DNA of 64,000 bases, from positions 847,001 to 911,000 of the forward strand of contig JARFJB010000400.1 of assembly GCA_036346205.1 (NCBI GenBank). The letters are read 5' to 3'. Below, one piece after another: positions 21,480 to 34,118 of this stretch. A program made the translations under genes and the position numbers. This stretch comes from Vesta saturnalis (taxonomy: Eukaryota > Arthropoda > Insecta > Coleoptera > Lampyridae). The notes under the pieces are model-generated. The model did no database searches. It was not told the DNA's origin and saw only the letters and a program-made list of their open reading frames with translations. How positions within the stretch are numbered: position 1 is the stretch's first letter; each line of letters begins with the position of its first letter.

Positions 21480-23580
21480 TTACAGGACTTCCTTGCAAAA
21501 TACTAAAAATATATGGGGTATTTTTATACCTTTGAAATAAGCAGCTGTTTTAGAATTATTTAATAAAAACCAAAAACTGGCGCTTATAAATCCCGCCTCT
21601 CTGAAACTCTGAAGCATCATGGCCGATCTTGATGAAACTTGGCCAAAAGTCGTAAAATGAGCTAATAAGTCGATTGAGCGATAGTGGAAAAAAGTCAATT
21701 GCATAATCTGCTATACCTACATATTATGTATATGTAGGTTGGAAGGTAAACACAGATATCTTATCTTATCTTTCCAGACAACTATGGGCTGTTTCATATC
21801 ATTTTAAAGCAAATTTCGCTCCCTTTCAAATATTATAAGAGTATGTGTATGTTATACCAACAATACGATATATCAATATTAAATATTTGAAAATTCATAT
21901 CTCCTATACTAGTAGCTTTAGAAAAAGCAGGTTAGTTGTATTCATGAATTTTGAATAAATCAATTTCGAATAATTGTTTAAGTTTGACCCCTTGAATGTA
22001 GGAAAATTTATACCGTAATGTATTACGTAAAGAAATCTCTTTAAAGAACCTGTAACAACCTTTTTTGTGGTTGTATTAAAAAATACATTAATTTAAGATC
22101 GTTCATTTATTTGGCGTAATATTAGAAAAGTTTTTAATTATTAATATGTAGAATTGAGAAAGGCAACTTAATTTGCATTTCCTAGAACATATCTTTTGGG
22201 TGTAATATTACATAAATAGTTATAGTTCCCTTTCTTAAAAAATTGGATTCATATTATTGTATCCGCGCAACGCGTGAAAACTTTTAGGGGGATACTCACT
22301 TGAGTTATTCTGAAAGCCTTTTTTAATTCACTTGATGCTAAATGTTACAGCAGAAAGCATGATTTTTACCTAATTTTTTTATATTTTGTGCCATCAGATT
22401 TTGATGGTAAGTTATTTTCTAATTCATTATATTTTAAAACTAAAACCTTTGCTTTTTTTAGGCACTCCTATTTTACTCATGTTTCACTCATATTTGACTT
22501 ATATTTTACTCATATTTTTTAATGCGTACTTTTATATATATGGCACTTTTATAATAATTTTTTTATGGCACGTATAAGTCACTTATTTACTATTCTATCA
22601 TTTTTCAAATTTAAATGGAAATTTTTACTTGAATTACATTTTACAACGCAAGTTCTACAAACTTAAACTTCAAAGAAATTCAATAAAATTATGGTCACAA
22701 TATATTAAGGATAAATAAGCAAGACATTGACCTCACCAAGTTCACCATTCTGCTTCATAGTTACCAGTTACAGTTTATGTACAGAACCGTTCAAAGGTAA
22801 TGTTTTTTTATATAATTTTAGAATAGTATTAGACTTCTGATTTTTTAACCGTTTCAATCAGATATCGAATAAACTTAAGTATATCATGTTATTTTATTTT
22901 CATTTTGATAAACTGTTTATTATTATTCATTAACTAGGTTTTGTTGTTCCTATAAAAAGAAAGACAACATGGCGCCCGAGATTTTATCATTTTTTCATAA
23001 TTTTTTTATATAACATTTTTTTGTGAATTAAGTGAAGTGAAAATAATTAAGCAGAGGGGAAGCAAGCAGTATTTCAGGTATGTTATTAAACTCAGTATAT
23101 TAGAACTCTCCCTATCTTAATTTACCGATTGAGCAGACGGCAGTAGCGATTGTTATTTGCAATTTTTTATATTAATTCAAATTATTCGATCAATTACAAA
23201 TTGTTTATTATATCATCGCTTTTGTTTTAATATTATAAGTTGACCCAGTTTTAGTGTTTATACTTTGGCAGCCGTTTTTAATGTTATAAACCTTTATTTA
23301 ACTACGCAATTTCTAATTCTTTTATATCTTGAACGGTATCAGAAATATATACTTCTACAAAAAAATGTATATATGACTGTAACTGGGGCCATATTCAATT
23401 TTTAGTTTTCAAAAATTGCAAAAAACTGCATTTCATGCAAGTTTGGATAATCTGAATTTCAATCTTCTGTTAAAATTTGCCGCCAAAATAACACCCTTAT
23501 TTTCAGCCCCTGTATACCTATTACATTTAAAGGCTTGTTTTATCGACATAATTGTCTCGTAGGTCTTCATCGTCCGTATA
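21480..23580. other. AT-rich region, possible LTR relic
   Basis: No coding region was recognised. TGGCGCCCGAG at 22,970-22,980 resembles a tRNA-Lys primer binding site of LTR retroelements and is preceded by ACAACA. A stretch opening TGTTACAG at 22,343 could then be an LTR of about 627 bp. No gag or pol follows and no second LTR was found, so this is only a suggestion. Confidence 0.25.
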
Positions 23581-23623
23581 ATTTCAGCTGGCGGATGACC
23601 ACAGACAGACATTTTGAAAAATT

Positions 23624-23815
23624 TTGTTTTTCGGGTTCAGGGAGTTGCAAAACATTAAAATAACGCAACTTATTTTTTTCGATCGCAGTACTTTCTTGTT
23701 TAGCAAGAAAGTAAAATGTGACAAAAATAAAACTGCTGACGTTTGTTCACTGTGTAACAAATATATTTGTGGAAAATGTGGAAGTGTTATTTGTTTGAAC
23801 TGTAGAGCGTAATAC
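23624..23815 (+). pseudogene. Possible piggyBac C-terminal cysteine-rich finger
   Basis: A short + strand frame ends with a Cys-rich segment, KCDKNKTADVCSLCNKYICG, then KCGSVICLNC and a stop. The CxxC, CxxC, CxxC spacing with KYIC is typical of the C-terminal finger of piggyBac transposases, and it comes 2.2 kb after another piggyBac fragment on the same strand. No catalytic domain precedes it, so identity is moderate at best; another treble-clef finger is possible. Confidence 0.4.
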
Positions 23816-24739
23816 AGCATATAAAACTGTACCGAATTCTAAATGTATTAGAATCAATTTGATTTTTACTTAATTAAAATGAATATTACCTAAAATGTGT
23901 TTTTTTGTTTCTTTCTTAAGTGTAAAATATATAAAGAATACGTCTCAAAATTACCTTTCTTGTCCAGAGGTAAAATCACAGCAGTTTTAGGTATTTACAA
24001 TAGCCAGCAGTGCTAGTGTTAATACAATTACATATAATTCATTAATTATTTTTTTTCTGCTTAAACTAATTCACAAATATTGACAAAACTAATATGAATT
24101 TGTTTAAAATATCCAACAAAAGAAGCAGAATAGAACGTAACATGCCATTAAAAAAAGTGCAACAAGATATGTATCTTCTGTTCTTTACTAATAGACGCAT
24201 CTCTCCTAAGTTTGTTAGAGTAAAATCAACATCGGAAGACACCAAGCTGCGCAAAAAAAGTGACGTCAGAGTGTAAAGCTCAACAAAAAAATATACGTTT
24301 GAAAAAATAAAAGTTTAGGTTATGTTACTTCGCGTTTGTTGTTCAAGAATACAATTTTAGATGTAAAATTTTTGAAATAATCATAAAGTAAAATCATATT
24401 TTATTGTCATAGTTACAAAATCTAGTTTTTTTAAAATACATTTGCCAATAACAATTAATCTCCTGATTTTTAGCCAGATTTAAACATTAGCAAAGCATTA
24501 TTTATAAAGCCCATTTCACCACCTAAAATAATGATAAATAGCAACATATTTACGTTATAAAATTAAATAAACATGTGTATATAACTGGTCATGCTGCTTT
24601 CCGATAATTAGTGATCGAACGTATATATGCACAATGCAAAGAACGTATTTCATGTCGTTCTATTATAATCTTACGACGATCGGATGTTTTTTTCCACCTA
24701 CACAAAACCCAAGATAAGATATGATTAAAAATTAATCAG
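23816..24739. other. Unrecognised AT-rich region
   Basis: A 60-codon + strand frame at 24,094-24,276 starts with ATG and is Lys/Arg-rich, but carries no motif I recognise. A TGACGTCA occurs near 24,261. Nothing else can be supported here. Confidence 0.35.
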
Positions 24740-24779
24740 TAAACTTACCTGAAGCTCATTTTTAAAAGTAAACTTCTAA

Positions 24780-25000
24780 ATGACGTTTTCTTTCCCGAAT
24801 AGTTTCGTCATCTTTAATGAGGTTATAAATTCCTTGGAATATTACAAAATAAAACGTTTATCCAACTGCTTTTTACCTGAATTGATACTTTTAAAGTTTT
24901 TGTAATTGTTCCACACAATCTTGCGAGCGTCTTCAGATAACACATGGCGTTTTCTTGCTTGAGGTGCTTGAGCGTTATGAGATATACTTGCGTCGCACAT
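24780..25000 (-). pseudogene. Possible 5' exons of a DDE transposase (HTH part)
   Basis: From ATG 25,000 the - strand reads MCDASISHNAQ, ARKRHVLSEDARKIVWNNY, KNFKSINS for 124 nt and then meets GTAAAAAG (24,876 down). After a gap a second piece, IYNLIKDDETIRERKR (about 24,833-24,786), looks like the recognition helix of an HTH. Insect transposases related to the DDE fragment at 53.2-53.5 kb have such an N-terminus (basic region, a conserved VW.NY..F string, then an HTH). The family assignment is an inference and the intron acceptor is weak. Confidence 0.35.
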
Positions 25001-26629
25001 TATATAAAGAACTAGATTTGGTTACATTAATATAACATGAAATTAATAATTAAAGTAACTTACTTATAAATTCAATACAGGCAGCGGATAGTTTTAAAAT
25101 AAACTGTTTTGTAGAATAAGTAATAAACAAATTTGATACGCCGGAAAAACAAAGAGGTTATAAACAAAAGTTGGCAAACGATCAGCTGGAAAGTAACGTT
25201 TTTAGAGCGCACAGTACTAATATCTGTGTCATTTTCCAATCATTACTGCATCTTTATCTAATTTAAAAATGCGTTTCTGCACTGGTGTCTTCCGATTTTG
25301 ATTTTACTCTAGCATGAATTTTTATTCATTTAGAAATAAAAACTGAAAATAAGTCGTTATATTTTCTCATCTATCTAGCGTCCAATGATTACAAAACAAA
25401 AAGTGAAGAAACAAAAACAATGTTAGAGTTTAAGGTAAATCATAATAAAGGTAAAGTAACAAATGAGTTTTCTATATTTGTAATGATTATTACACATACA
25501 TATTAGGATACTATTTGATCAACAGAATAATGCTAGCATGAAATGTTAACCTTACTATTAATTACATTATACGTGTATCAAAAATATTTATTTTCCACAA
25601 AAAACCTGCCATTAATTTAGTTTTATTAAACAATTTTTTTTTCTTTCAAATGCTGATTATCCTAAATTAAGAATAAAAAAACTAATTGGTGGTTTGCGTA
25701 CAGAATAAAATAATGTAGGAAAATTATCTAATGGCATTTATTTCTTATATAAAATTATATCAATACTTATATGATTATACATTCATACGATTACCCAAAA
25801 ATCAGTCCAAGCTGCTTACATGCTTTAATATCACACCATATAGTTTATATCTTTAGAATTTTCTTATTTAGCAAAAACCTTCAACAGTAACTATTGATTA
25901 GATGATAGGAAAACTGTTAAATATAATTAGCATAAACTAATATTGTTATCGATATGTTAAGTATGTATAATGTGTAACTAGTTCAGCGAAAAAGTTTAGA
26001 TCGAGACACTTCAGAATAGATTTTCACTTAGTCTATATTACAAATATATAACAATAAATTGAAACAATATAACAAAAATTACAAATAGGACTAGTCACTT
26101 TTCGGCAACTCTTTTTTTATGACTGTACAAAAACATCAAAACTTTACATATTCGGGTTATCACTTTCTACTCACAAAGCAGCTTATAGCACAACAAAATC
26201 AAAAGTTCAATTGTATATCACACACATGCTCTGTTTAGTATTTTAAAACAACTTTGGATAAAGTATAATTATTGTAAGTACTGTTGATGATATGTGAAGC
26301 AAATAATATGCAACACATTCGAATATGCGAGTATTTATTCTAGGAAACTTACTTTACTAGAATAAAAAATTTAATAATTTTCAAAATAGGTCACCTTTTG
26401 GTAAAATTAAAAAACGCTAACACAGTTTAACAAATAGATCCAACCCCAATCTTAACACTAGAAATTATAACATTCAAGATTTTATACAATTGTCAAGATT
26501 GTAACTTAAAATTAATAACAAATATTAAACTCCTTTACGGTAGTGACACTAGATGTTTCATTCTAATATTTGGTTCCTACAATACACGCATATTTACATT
26601 ATGTACAAAATTAGTTCCTTCAGGCGATG
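25001..26629 (-). other. Probable 3' UTR and downstream flank of ZNRF
   Basis: Sequence downstream of the ZNRF stop on the - strand. AATAAA-type strings on the - strand occur near 25,742 and 25,627 and could end the transcript. No coding region or repeat was recognised. Confidence 0.4.
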
Positions 26630-27184
26630 CTAGCCGGGATGTTCAGGGCATGAACGATTTATACCAAACCATTGATCTATGCACCTGTAATTAACGATAT
26701 TAAGTATTTTGTAATATTAATTATAAGTATTACCTTTTGTGATATATGCATAGGCATGGTAGACGTGCTATTATATCACCTTGAGCAAGATCTTCCAGGC
26801 ATATTACACATTCTCCTTTATCATCAGTCAATACGTCTTCTGAAAAGCATTAAAAATTAGCTGACCAGAATAAAAGTAAATAATCTTAACTTTTGTTTAT
26901 CTTATTCCTGTTATCTAAACAATTTCCTTCCTTGGTTGAGTTTATAAATATATCCTTCAAGTATAAAGTTTATGTATTTGATTACCAAACATACTGTATA
27001 TGTCATATTCATCAGAAAGATCAATGTATAAGGTTGACTTATTAGTATGGTTTAAAATTAATAAGATGAAATTAAGTCGTGTACATACCGTTGTACGAAA
27101 TCCGTGGTTTGGAGAGGCACATTGTTAGGTGATATTCAATATCATCAGGAATGAGAAATTTACTGCATGCTGGACATTTTATAC
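26630..27184 (-). CDS. ZNRF: ZNRF1/2-type RING E3 ubiquitin ligase, C-terminal exons
   Basis: Three - strand exons, 27,184-27,089, 26,839-26,734 and 26,684-26,630, join in phase at GT-AG sites, with introns of 249 and 49 nt. The product reads KCPACSKF (a zinc-finger-like CxxC), EYHLTMCLSKPRISYNE, DVLTDDKGECVICLEDL, DIIARLPCLCIYHK, then CIDQWF, NRSCPEHPG and stop. This is the zinc finger plus C-terminal C3H2C3-type RING arrangement of ZNRF1/2, which ends just after SCPEHP in all relatives. The family consists of N-myristoylated, membrane-associated ubiquitin ligases. The first exon, with the MGxK-type myristoylation start, was not found; the first visible exon begins in phase, so more sequence must lie upstream, beyond 27,185 on this strand, probably past the nested transposons. 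Confidence 0.92.
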
Positions 27185-27189
27185 CTGCA

Positions 27190-27690
27190 ATTATAATTGT
27201 ATTATTTTCTACAAAAATAGGTGGCCTTTGAATTTACAATTAAATTAAGTACAATTGGGCATCATAAGTTTTGTTAAAAGTAGTGTCTAAAAACAATAGG
27301 AGTATCATCAAAATATGGTGATGTTGGATTTTACAATAACAAAGTAATGAAAACGCAAAACATGTGAAGTGACTTATGGAATACACTAATAATCTTACGT
27401 TATGGTAAGTAATTTTCGGTGATATTATAATGGATGCAAAACATTAACATTTTTTTGTAAATTGTTAATTGCGGCTTGTAAATGTTAAAATGTCTACAAA
27501 TATCCTGAAAGTTTTATTTCATTAACAGTTCGTAGATACCCCAACATGGTAAGTTGTATTAATTAAGAATATTTCTGAATCACGTTCGCAAATTAATACA
27601 AGCCGTTTCAGATTACACAAAATTTTTAAAATGTTTAGTTTGGTAATTGTCTAAGAGATATGATTTTACTGAGATATTGTTTTAATTGTG
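27190..27690 (-). other. ZNRF intron, unrecognised
   Basis: AT-rich sequence between the first visible ZNRF exon and the first transposon fragment. No feature was recognised. Confidence 0.45.
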
Positions 27691-27696
27691 AAACAA

Positions 27697-27959
27697 TTAT
27701 ATTAAACTGTTTGCACTTTGCATGATTCTGCTGATTGACCCACCCTCTCCACATTGGATTCTGTGGATTGGAACCTCAACTGTTTTTATTGCACATAAAT
27801 TACGACATAGTACATAAAAATTGAGCCTTTGAAGGGGAGTAGGGCAATCAACACAACCATACAAGATTTTATGTACTGTAGCAACATCTTCACTCATGGG
27901 AAACACACTTAGAAGCAACATAACAAAGAATTTTTTTTGCACTGATTGCAATTTGTTTA
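27697..27959 (-). pseudogene. Jockey-type retroelement, downstream half of a split RT region
   Basis: The - strand encodes INKLQSVQKKFF, DVATVHKILYG, DCPTPLQRLNFYVLCRNL, the segment that follows the palm and thumb in jockey-clade ORF2 proteins. Its upstream partner lies at 38,240-37,898, ten kilobases away: it ends RPLLE.NAIVWS.HFLI exactly at the TA where the mariner ends, and this piece resumes at the TA where the mariner begins. The two halves thus read across the mariner insertion. Both halves are decayed. Confidence 0.75.
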
Positions 27960-28517
27960 TACAGGGTGTCCCGTAAATATTGCAACAAACGTCAGGAGGT
28001 GAAAGTATACCTCTAAATATGAAAAAAGTTCCCATAAACGTACCCTTGAAGATGAGTCGTTTATTAAATACAGGTCGTTAAAGAGAATTTTTTTTTTCGT
28101 TTTCTGTCCGTAACTCCTAAAATATCAAAGGTACATGAATGAGATTCAGTTGACTTATAACACATAAAAAATGACGTGTTGTGCAACGTAGAGGTATTTT
28201 TTTAAATATGTCAGAGGCATAGATACAGGGGTCATTTGAATGATTTAACCCTGTAACTTCTACGTCACTGGGATAAAATGCATTTCAGTGGCAGTTTTTG
28301 AATATCTAAAGTCTTTTAAACAAAACATGTTTACCTAAGTAAGTAGTTTTCGGGAAAATTGGAATATTATGAGAAGATACATAGCTTGTTTCCGGCATTT
28401 ATTAGTTGCAAATTAACAATCCAGTAGGTAACTAGAATTCACAATATTTCAGAAGCGAATTTCAAAAATACTGTCGTTATTTAAATGACAGTTTAATTTG
28501 AAACTTTTCAGATAAAC

Positions 28518-28848
28518 ATGAATAATTTTGAAAAGTTAGCCGATATGCATCTCATTTACGGTGAAGCTAATTGCAATGGCCATGAAGCTGTGAGTTTGTA
28601 TACAGAAGTCAGAACGGTTTCCTAATCGTCAACCTTCGTACCATTCATCTTTTGAAAAAATTCATTGTCGATTAATAGAATATGGTTCGTTGAAACGTCC
28701 TGGTGGTGCTGGTCGTTCAAGAACAATTCGCCCGATAGCTCTTGAAGATGCAATTTTGAACCGAATTAATAATCAGTCCGATACCAGCATTCGCACATTG
28801 GCTAATTTCGTGAATGCTAGCAAATTAACTGTCTGGAGAGCTGTGAGT
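28518..28848 (+). pseudogene. Mariner transposase, N-terminal half (DNA-binding part)
   Basis: From ATG 28,518 the frame reads MNNFEKLADMHLIYGEANCN and continues, after a one-base shift near 28,613, with RFPNRQPSYHSSFEKIHCRL, EYGSLKRPGGAGRSRTIRP, TSIRTLANFVNASKLTVWRA. These are the two HTH motifs and linker of mariner-like transposases (paired-like domain). The frame ends where the retroelement insertion begins. The catalytic half is at 36,681-37,384. Confidence 0.85.
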
Positions 28849-28919
28849 CAGGAAATACATTTTTTTTAATTTTCTTTGTTTTTTTTAAAAATAGATAGTA
28901 CATGTGCTATATCATTGTA

Positions 28920-29289
28920 AAGAGGATAAAAAAACACGATCAATTATTTCAAAGCCGACTTGTCGTTCCATAAGAAAAATTTAATTTAGGGGTTGAAACT
29001 AAAAATAGAAAGTGCAAAAAATCCAAATTGATATTTAAATTCTGCATAAAAATATCTTAAGAAAGTGCAAATAAAATTTATATGTCTAATATAACAAAAG
29101 ATATTACAAGAAAAAGAAATTTGACATTTTCTTTTTCTTGCCATAAGTCTTAAAATACATGGAAATTTGGAAATTGGAGAGTGTCCTATAATTTCACTAA
29201 TCCTTAGGAGTAATTCATCTAATTTAACCAAATCTGTATCTTTTATAATAAGCGAGATCCCCATGGTGGAAATGTTATCTGGGACACGT

Positions 29290-29291
<2 letters not shown>
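28920..29291 (-). repeat. Mariner/MITE end fragment
   Basis: Reading from 29,291 on the - strand the sequence starts CAACGTGTCCCAGATAAC, close to mariner termini of this window, immediately next to a (TA)n tract. No partner arm or transposase was recognised, so this is probably the remnant of a non-autonomous element. Confidence 0.4.

Positions 29292-29350
<59 letters not shown>
29292..29350. repeat. (TA)n microsatellite
   Basis: About 59 bp of uninterrupted TA repeat. It adjoins a mariner-type end on its left and unrecognised sequence on its right. Confidence 0.95.
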
Positions 29351-29352
<2 letters not shown>

Positions 29353-31768
29353 AGATGGTTAGAAATAAGATTAATACAGGGGCTAGAGTTAACAAGCTGA
29401 TATTCTTTATTGTGGGCAAAGTTAAATAGATTTGAGGATGTAAACACTTCATTTTAATAAGAAAATTAGTAACGAGAGAGAAAATATGGGTTTGATTTAA
29501 CAAAACAGGCTTTGTGGAATTTGCACAAGTTTGTTTTATTTATAAAAGCAATGAGCTATACCAGTAGCATGTGAGGAAGGTCAGAACGATTGATATTTGT
29601 GAGTACGATTAGTTTCGTAATATATATTTCAGTGATTTTACAGTTTAATCAAATTATTTAAGCAGTTTAGAAACTTTACAGATATTAATCACATGTAGAA
29701 CATGTATAGATTTAGGTACAATGCAGGAACTATATAAACTTTAAGAAAGGGTTATGATACGAACACTGTATATTTATATTTCACAAACAAAGTGTATAAA
29801 AAGTGCAGGAGCAGTGGTAGTGCGTTAGAAACATTAACTAGAACACGAACAACAGTTCCAGAATGTGATATTTAGTATAAAATTACATTTTGTGTACAAA
29901 ATTTACATAAATGTGTTAAACAATATGGATTTCTGAATTGACAAAGTTTTAGACTATAGAGTGAAACTAAACAGTATCGATGTTAAAGACAGTTATAAAA
30001 TAACATTTCAAGTGATTTAGACGTTTTAAACACAAGTTATGAGTAAAAATTGTAAAAAGTTAGGTTAAGTATTATATTTAAGAATTTAGCAAATTTATAG
30101 TTTTTTAGAATAATTTAAGCTTAAAATAAATTATAAAAGCATATAATAGGAGGTTTCCCTCATTTTCATAAAGAAATTTACAATGTACAAGGAATATGAA
30201 CATAAAATTAGAAAAGTTGGGTTAACTACCTAAAATTCTAATATGAAAAAGGAATTTCTGTTAAAATTAAGTTAAATGATTTAAAGTAAATGTATTCTGA
30301 TACAGTTTTTCATGTAGATTCCGAATATGTAATTAGTTTAGGTGTAAAATATAGAATTTCTTAGATATAAGTAAAATTAGATTATAAATTGTCAAACTGC
30401 AGAGTTTCGAAGCAAAATAAGGCTTGTGAGGTATCTGTTTATGCTGAATTTTGCCCTGATTCCAAATCGGTTTGAAAAAGTAAATCCGACTTATTTTAAA
30501 AAAGTTATAGCATAATTTGTATTTTACAATTTTATTTAGACCAATCAGATGCTTGGATCCTTTGTGTGTAATGTACAGAAAAAGTTGAAAATTTTTATGA
30601 CTAACAAGTCAAAGTGTTAATAATGTTGGTGTTAACATGTAAGTTTCAAGTTACGTTTATATTATCGGTTTTGAAACGCGAGCAACTTAGAGTCGAGACC
30701 TCAGAAACAGTTGTTTTAACCTATAACTAAATTTTAAAAGTTAGGTTACCCATAAAATAGTCGATTATAATAAAATTGTTTCGATTTGTATTCGTGTTCA
30801 AATATCGGTTAATGTGTTTTTTTTCCTGTTAATAAAATTATTCAGTTATCTGGATTTGTTGTTTATTTATTTGAAAGCGACGCATAGTGTTAAATAAACT
30901 ATATACCATAACGGGATCTAAAATAAAAGTGAAATTAGTTAAAATTTATATGAAAATAAAATATACATTTAAATTCGAACATTTTTGTAAACATTTAAAC
31001 CAACATCTAAACAAACAATTTAAAATAAAGTGCTTATTTAAAAATATATGAGCAATATTACGTTACATTACATTTACCACATTGAAAAGCCGTTCATCAA
31101 TAAATTAGATTTGGATGAAGTATGGAAATTTATGCAGCACCATTGTAAACAGCAAAGCAGTACCATCGTCTACTTATAGGAAGAAGTCTACGTCCAATAG
31201 TTTAATATGGACCAACCAAATGAAAACATCCTTGGAAAAGTGCAGTAACACATGTGAGTGAAATTTTATTATCATAACCCATTTATAGCTTTGATTATTC
31301 GTTTGATTTCCTGTATTTACGTTTTATTGTTTATGTATAAATCTTTGTGCGACAACATGGTATAAATATCTGTAAGGTCAATGAAGAGGTGTAATCATTA
31401 ACATTATAATTTTATTTTTAAACAAAACAAAATTGAACTCACATATTTAGATTATTTGTTGACGTTTTTGACAGGCTGCATTAATTTGATTCAGTCAGGA
31501 CGCTACGCATGCGTTATTGTGCAGATTCAACTAAAGTCTGTTTCATACACAAACCAATTATCATAATTTACAATTTATTTGAAGAAAAACATTTCCATGT
31601 GTGAAATAAAATTTTCCATAATTTCACATTTACATTTTAACGCAATTATAATAATTTCAAAGATTAAATTATTTTTATTTTATTTGCCAACAATAAGCGT
31701 TAAGGCTATTGAACCCTATCCCCAATTGAGTTAGTATCGGTGCAAATATAATTATTGTTTATAAAGCA

Positions 31769-31774
<6 letters not shown>
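29351..31774. other. 2.4 kb unrecognised block between two (TA)n tracts
   Basis: AT-rich, without a long open frame or known motif. It lies inside the mariner split and next to the (TA)n tail of the retroelement, so it may be another element inserted into that tail, or 3' sequence of an unidentified element. AATAAA-like strings and an ATAACGGGATC string near 30,908 are present but do not decide the question. Confidence 0.35.

Positions 31775-31852
<78 letters not shown>
31775..31852. repeat. (TA)n tail of the non-LTR retroelement
   Basis: About 78 bp of TA repeat directly abutting the last recognisable bases of the - strand retroelement (AGCCTTAAATAT on the - strand). It takes the place of a poly(A) tail. 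Confidence 0.9.
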
Positions 31853-31855
<3 letters not shown>

Positions 31856-31979
31856 AGGCTACGTGAATTTCCCGAAGGAATATAGCCGCTTCTTATGAAG
31901 TTCATCAATCCACTTATTGAGGCGGATTAGTCCTCTTATCCCTGATTCTTCTTCCTTTTCGCTTTATATTTCTATAGTT

Positions 31980-33700
31980 CTGGGTGTGTTTATGCATCGT
32001 TTACAATTTCTTTCCATTGCTATCTATCGGTCACCTTATTTTTCCAGTTCTTAATCTTCATTTTCTTTAAGTCCCTCATCAACCATCTCTTTCTCGGTCT
32101 GCCTCGTGGTCTGCTTCCATTCCATAATTTGCTTTTATTATTTTCTCCCCATCGCTCCTCATTACGTGTCCTATCCATCGTATTCGTTGTGCCTTAATAA
32201 ACTTCACTAGATCTTCTCAATATTCCTCATAGAGTTCGTGTTTGGTTTTTGGTCTTGTATCTCCGTTCTCTGTCTTTTTTGGCCCATAGATTTTTCTTAA
32301 TATCCTCCTCTCGAAAACTATTAACTGTTCCTCTTCTTTTTTTGTAAGTTTAATTACAGGTCTTATCACGGCTTTGTATAATCTAATTTTGGCTTGTCTA
32401 CTTATCGCCTTATTTTGCAGTATCGATATGTTACTGTAATATGCACTGTTCCCCGCCAATCATCGTTCTTTAATATTTAGGTCGTTCTCGTCTTTACTAC
32501 TTAGTGCTACTCCCAGGTATCTAAATGTCCTCACCTCTTCAATCTCAAAATTGTCCACTTTAATATATCTTCTAGTACTTTCTTTTCTTTGCAATCTCAT
32601 TATTTTAGTTTTGATTTGGTTTATTAAGAATCCCATGATTTTTGCTTCTGTCTTTAGTTTTTGAAAAGTTTCTTTTAATCCTGCCATAATCAGTACGTCC
32701 TCAGCGTATGCGATAATTTGCACTTCTTTATTTATTATTGCTCCCTTTTTGTCGGTTCTCCTAATTATTTTTTCTATTGCGTAATTAAATAGTGTTGTTG
32801 AGAGTGTCGCACGCCGGTCTTAATTGTGAATTCATCTGTAATGCCTTCGTTTGTTTTTATTACTGCTTTTGTATTAGTTATGGCCATCTTGATTAGCCTT
32901 ATTATTTTTTTTTTTGGTATTTTAGATCGCTCTAATTCTTTCAAGAGCTCTGTTCGATTTACTTTGTCAAAGGCATGCCTAAAATCAACAAATAATAAAA
33001 GTAGATCGATTTCATGCTCACAGCATTTTTCCATTATCTGCTCGACTAGGAACAAAGCGTTGGTAGTTGATCTCCCAGCACGAAAACCGAATTGGTATTC
33101 TCCTATTTCCATCTCGCTATATATTGAGCAGCTCTTTTTTGTAATATGTTAGTAAATATGTTGTATTCTGCGTTCAGCAAGGAGATGCCTCTCATGTCGC
33201 CTTTTTTCGGTATCGGTACTATCATCGATTTTTCCCAATCTTCTGGCATTCTTCATGTGTCCCAAATCTCTGTTATTAACTTAAAAATTCTTTTATGGAA
33301 CGCCTCGCCTCCCATTCTTATTAATTCTGAGCAAATTTCATTTGTTCGTGCCGCTTTCCCGTTCTGTAACTTGTTAATTGCGTCAATTACCTCTTCGTAG
33401 GTTGGCCTCTGCACTTCTTGTTCTTTCTTACTTATTGCTTCTTCTTCATCTGCTACTTTCATGCAGCCATCTTGGTTTAAGAGGCCTAGGGAAAATTGTT
33501 TTCATATTTCTTTGATTCTATGCTCGTTGTGCTCTATTTCTCCTTTATTGTTTTTTATTCCTCTTCTACGGATAATTGGTTTTCTATGTTCCTCTTGTAT
33601 TCTTTGGAAGAACATTTTTGAGTTATGTTTATTGTAGTTATTCTCGATTTCTACCATTTTGGTTTTGAGCCATTCGTTCTCTTTATTTCTGCACATTTTT
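31980..33700 (-). pseudogene. Retroelement ORF2, reverse transcriptase and C-terminal domain
   Basis: The - strand pieces in order are: 33,696-33,502 (linker, Lys/Glu-rich); 33,462-33,253 (EVIDAINKLQNGKAARTNEI, the RT entry motif); 33,112-32,774 (YQFGFRAGRSTTNALF and DLLLLFVDFRHAFDKV, palm motif A with Asp); 32,723-32,460 (IIAYAEDVLIMA, where YADD has become YAED, then FRYLGVALSS); 32,459-32,217 (RLYKAVIRPVIK, FERRILRKIYGPKK). The end (about 32,200-31,980) has IKAQRIRWIGHVMR and RPRGRPRKRWL. Several frameshifts separate the blocks, and the altered YADD box alone would disable the enzyme. Confidence 0.85.
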
Positions 33701-34118
33701 ACTGCGACTGTGATTAGGTATTTTGCTCTCGCTTTTCTTTTCCTCCCTATATCCTATCACTTTTTTTCCCGTTTCTTTGATACATGGCTTAATATTTCTC
33801 CATTCCTCTTCCACGTCTTTAGCTACTTTATTTTGCTCCAGTTTCCTTTGTAATTCTTTTTCATACTTTGATGTGACCTCGATTCTATTAAGACTTAGTC
33901 TGTCCCATTGATTCTTTGTTTGCCGCCGGTAATTACTGCTGTGTATCGTGTTTCATTTTTGCCATTACCATGAAGTGATTACTGTCCGCGTTCGCCCCTC
34001 TGTATGATCGCACGTCATTAACGGTGTTTGCCATTGTTTTTGAAACTACTATGTGATCAATCTGATTTCCTTCAGTGCTCCCTGGTCTTATCCATGTCTC
34101 CTTGTGCGTTCGCTTATG

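Noticed and set aside
22386..22577. 63-codon frame that looks like a membrane protein
   Set aside because: Its Leu/Phe/Ile content follows from T-rich DNA, and there is no flanking gene structure.
29243..29503. Open frames rich in alternating Ile-Tyr across this and other TA tracts (also 46,122-46,367, 48,416-48,613, 49,304-49,675)
   Set aside because: They are translations of (TA)n microsatellites and have no protein motif.
33659..33911. Hydrophobic + strand frames resembling membrane segments
   Set aside because: They are pyrimidine-rich antisense of the Lys/Glu-rich retroelement ORF2.
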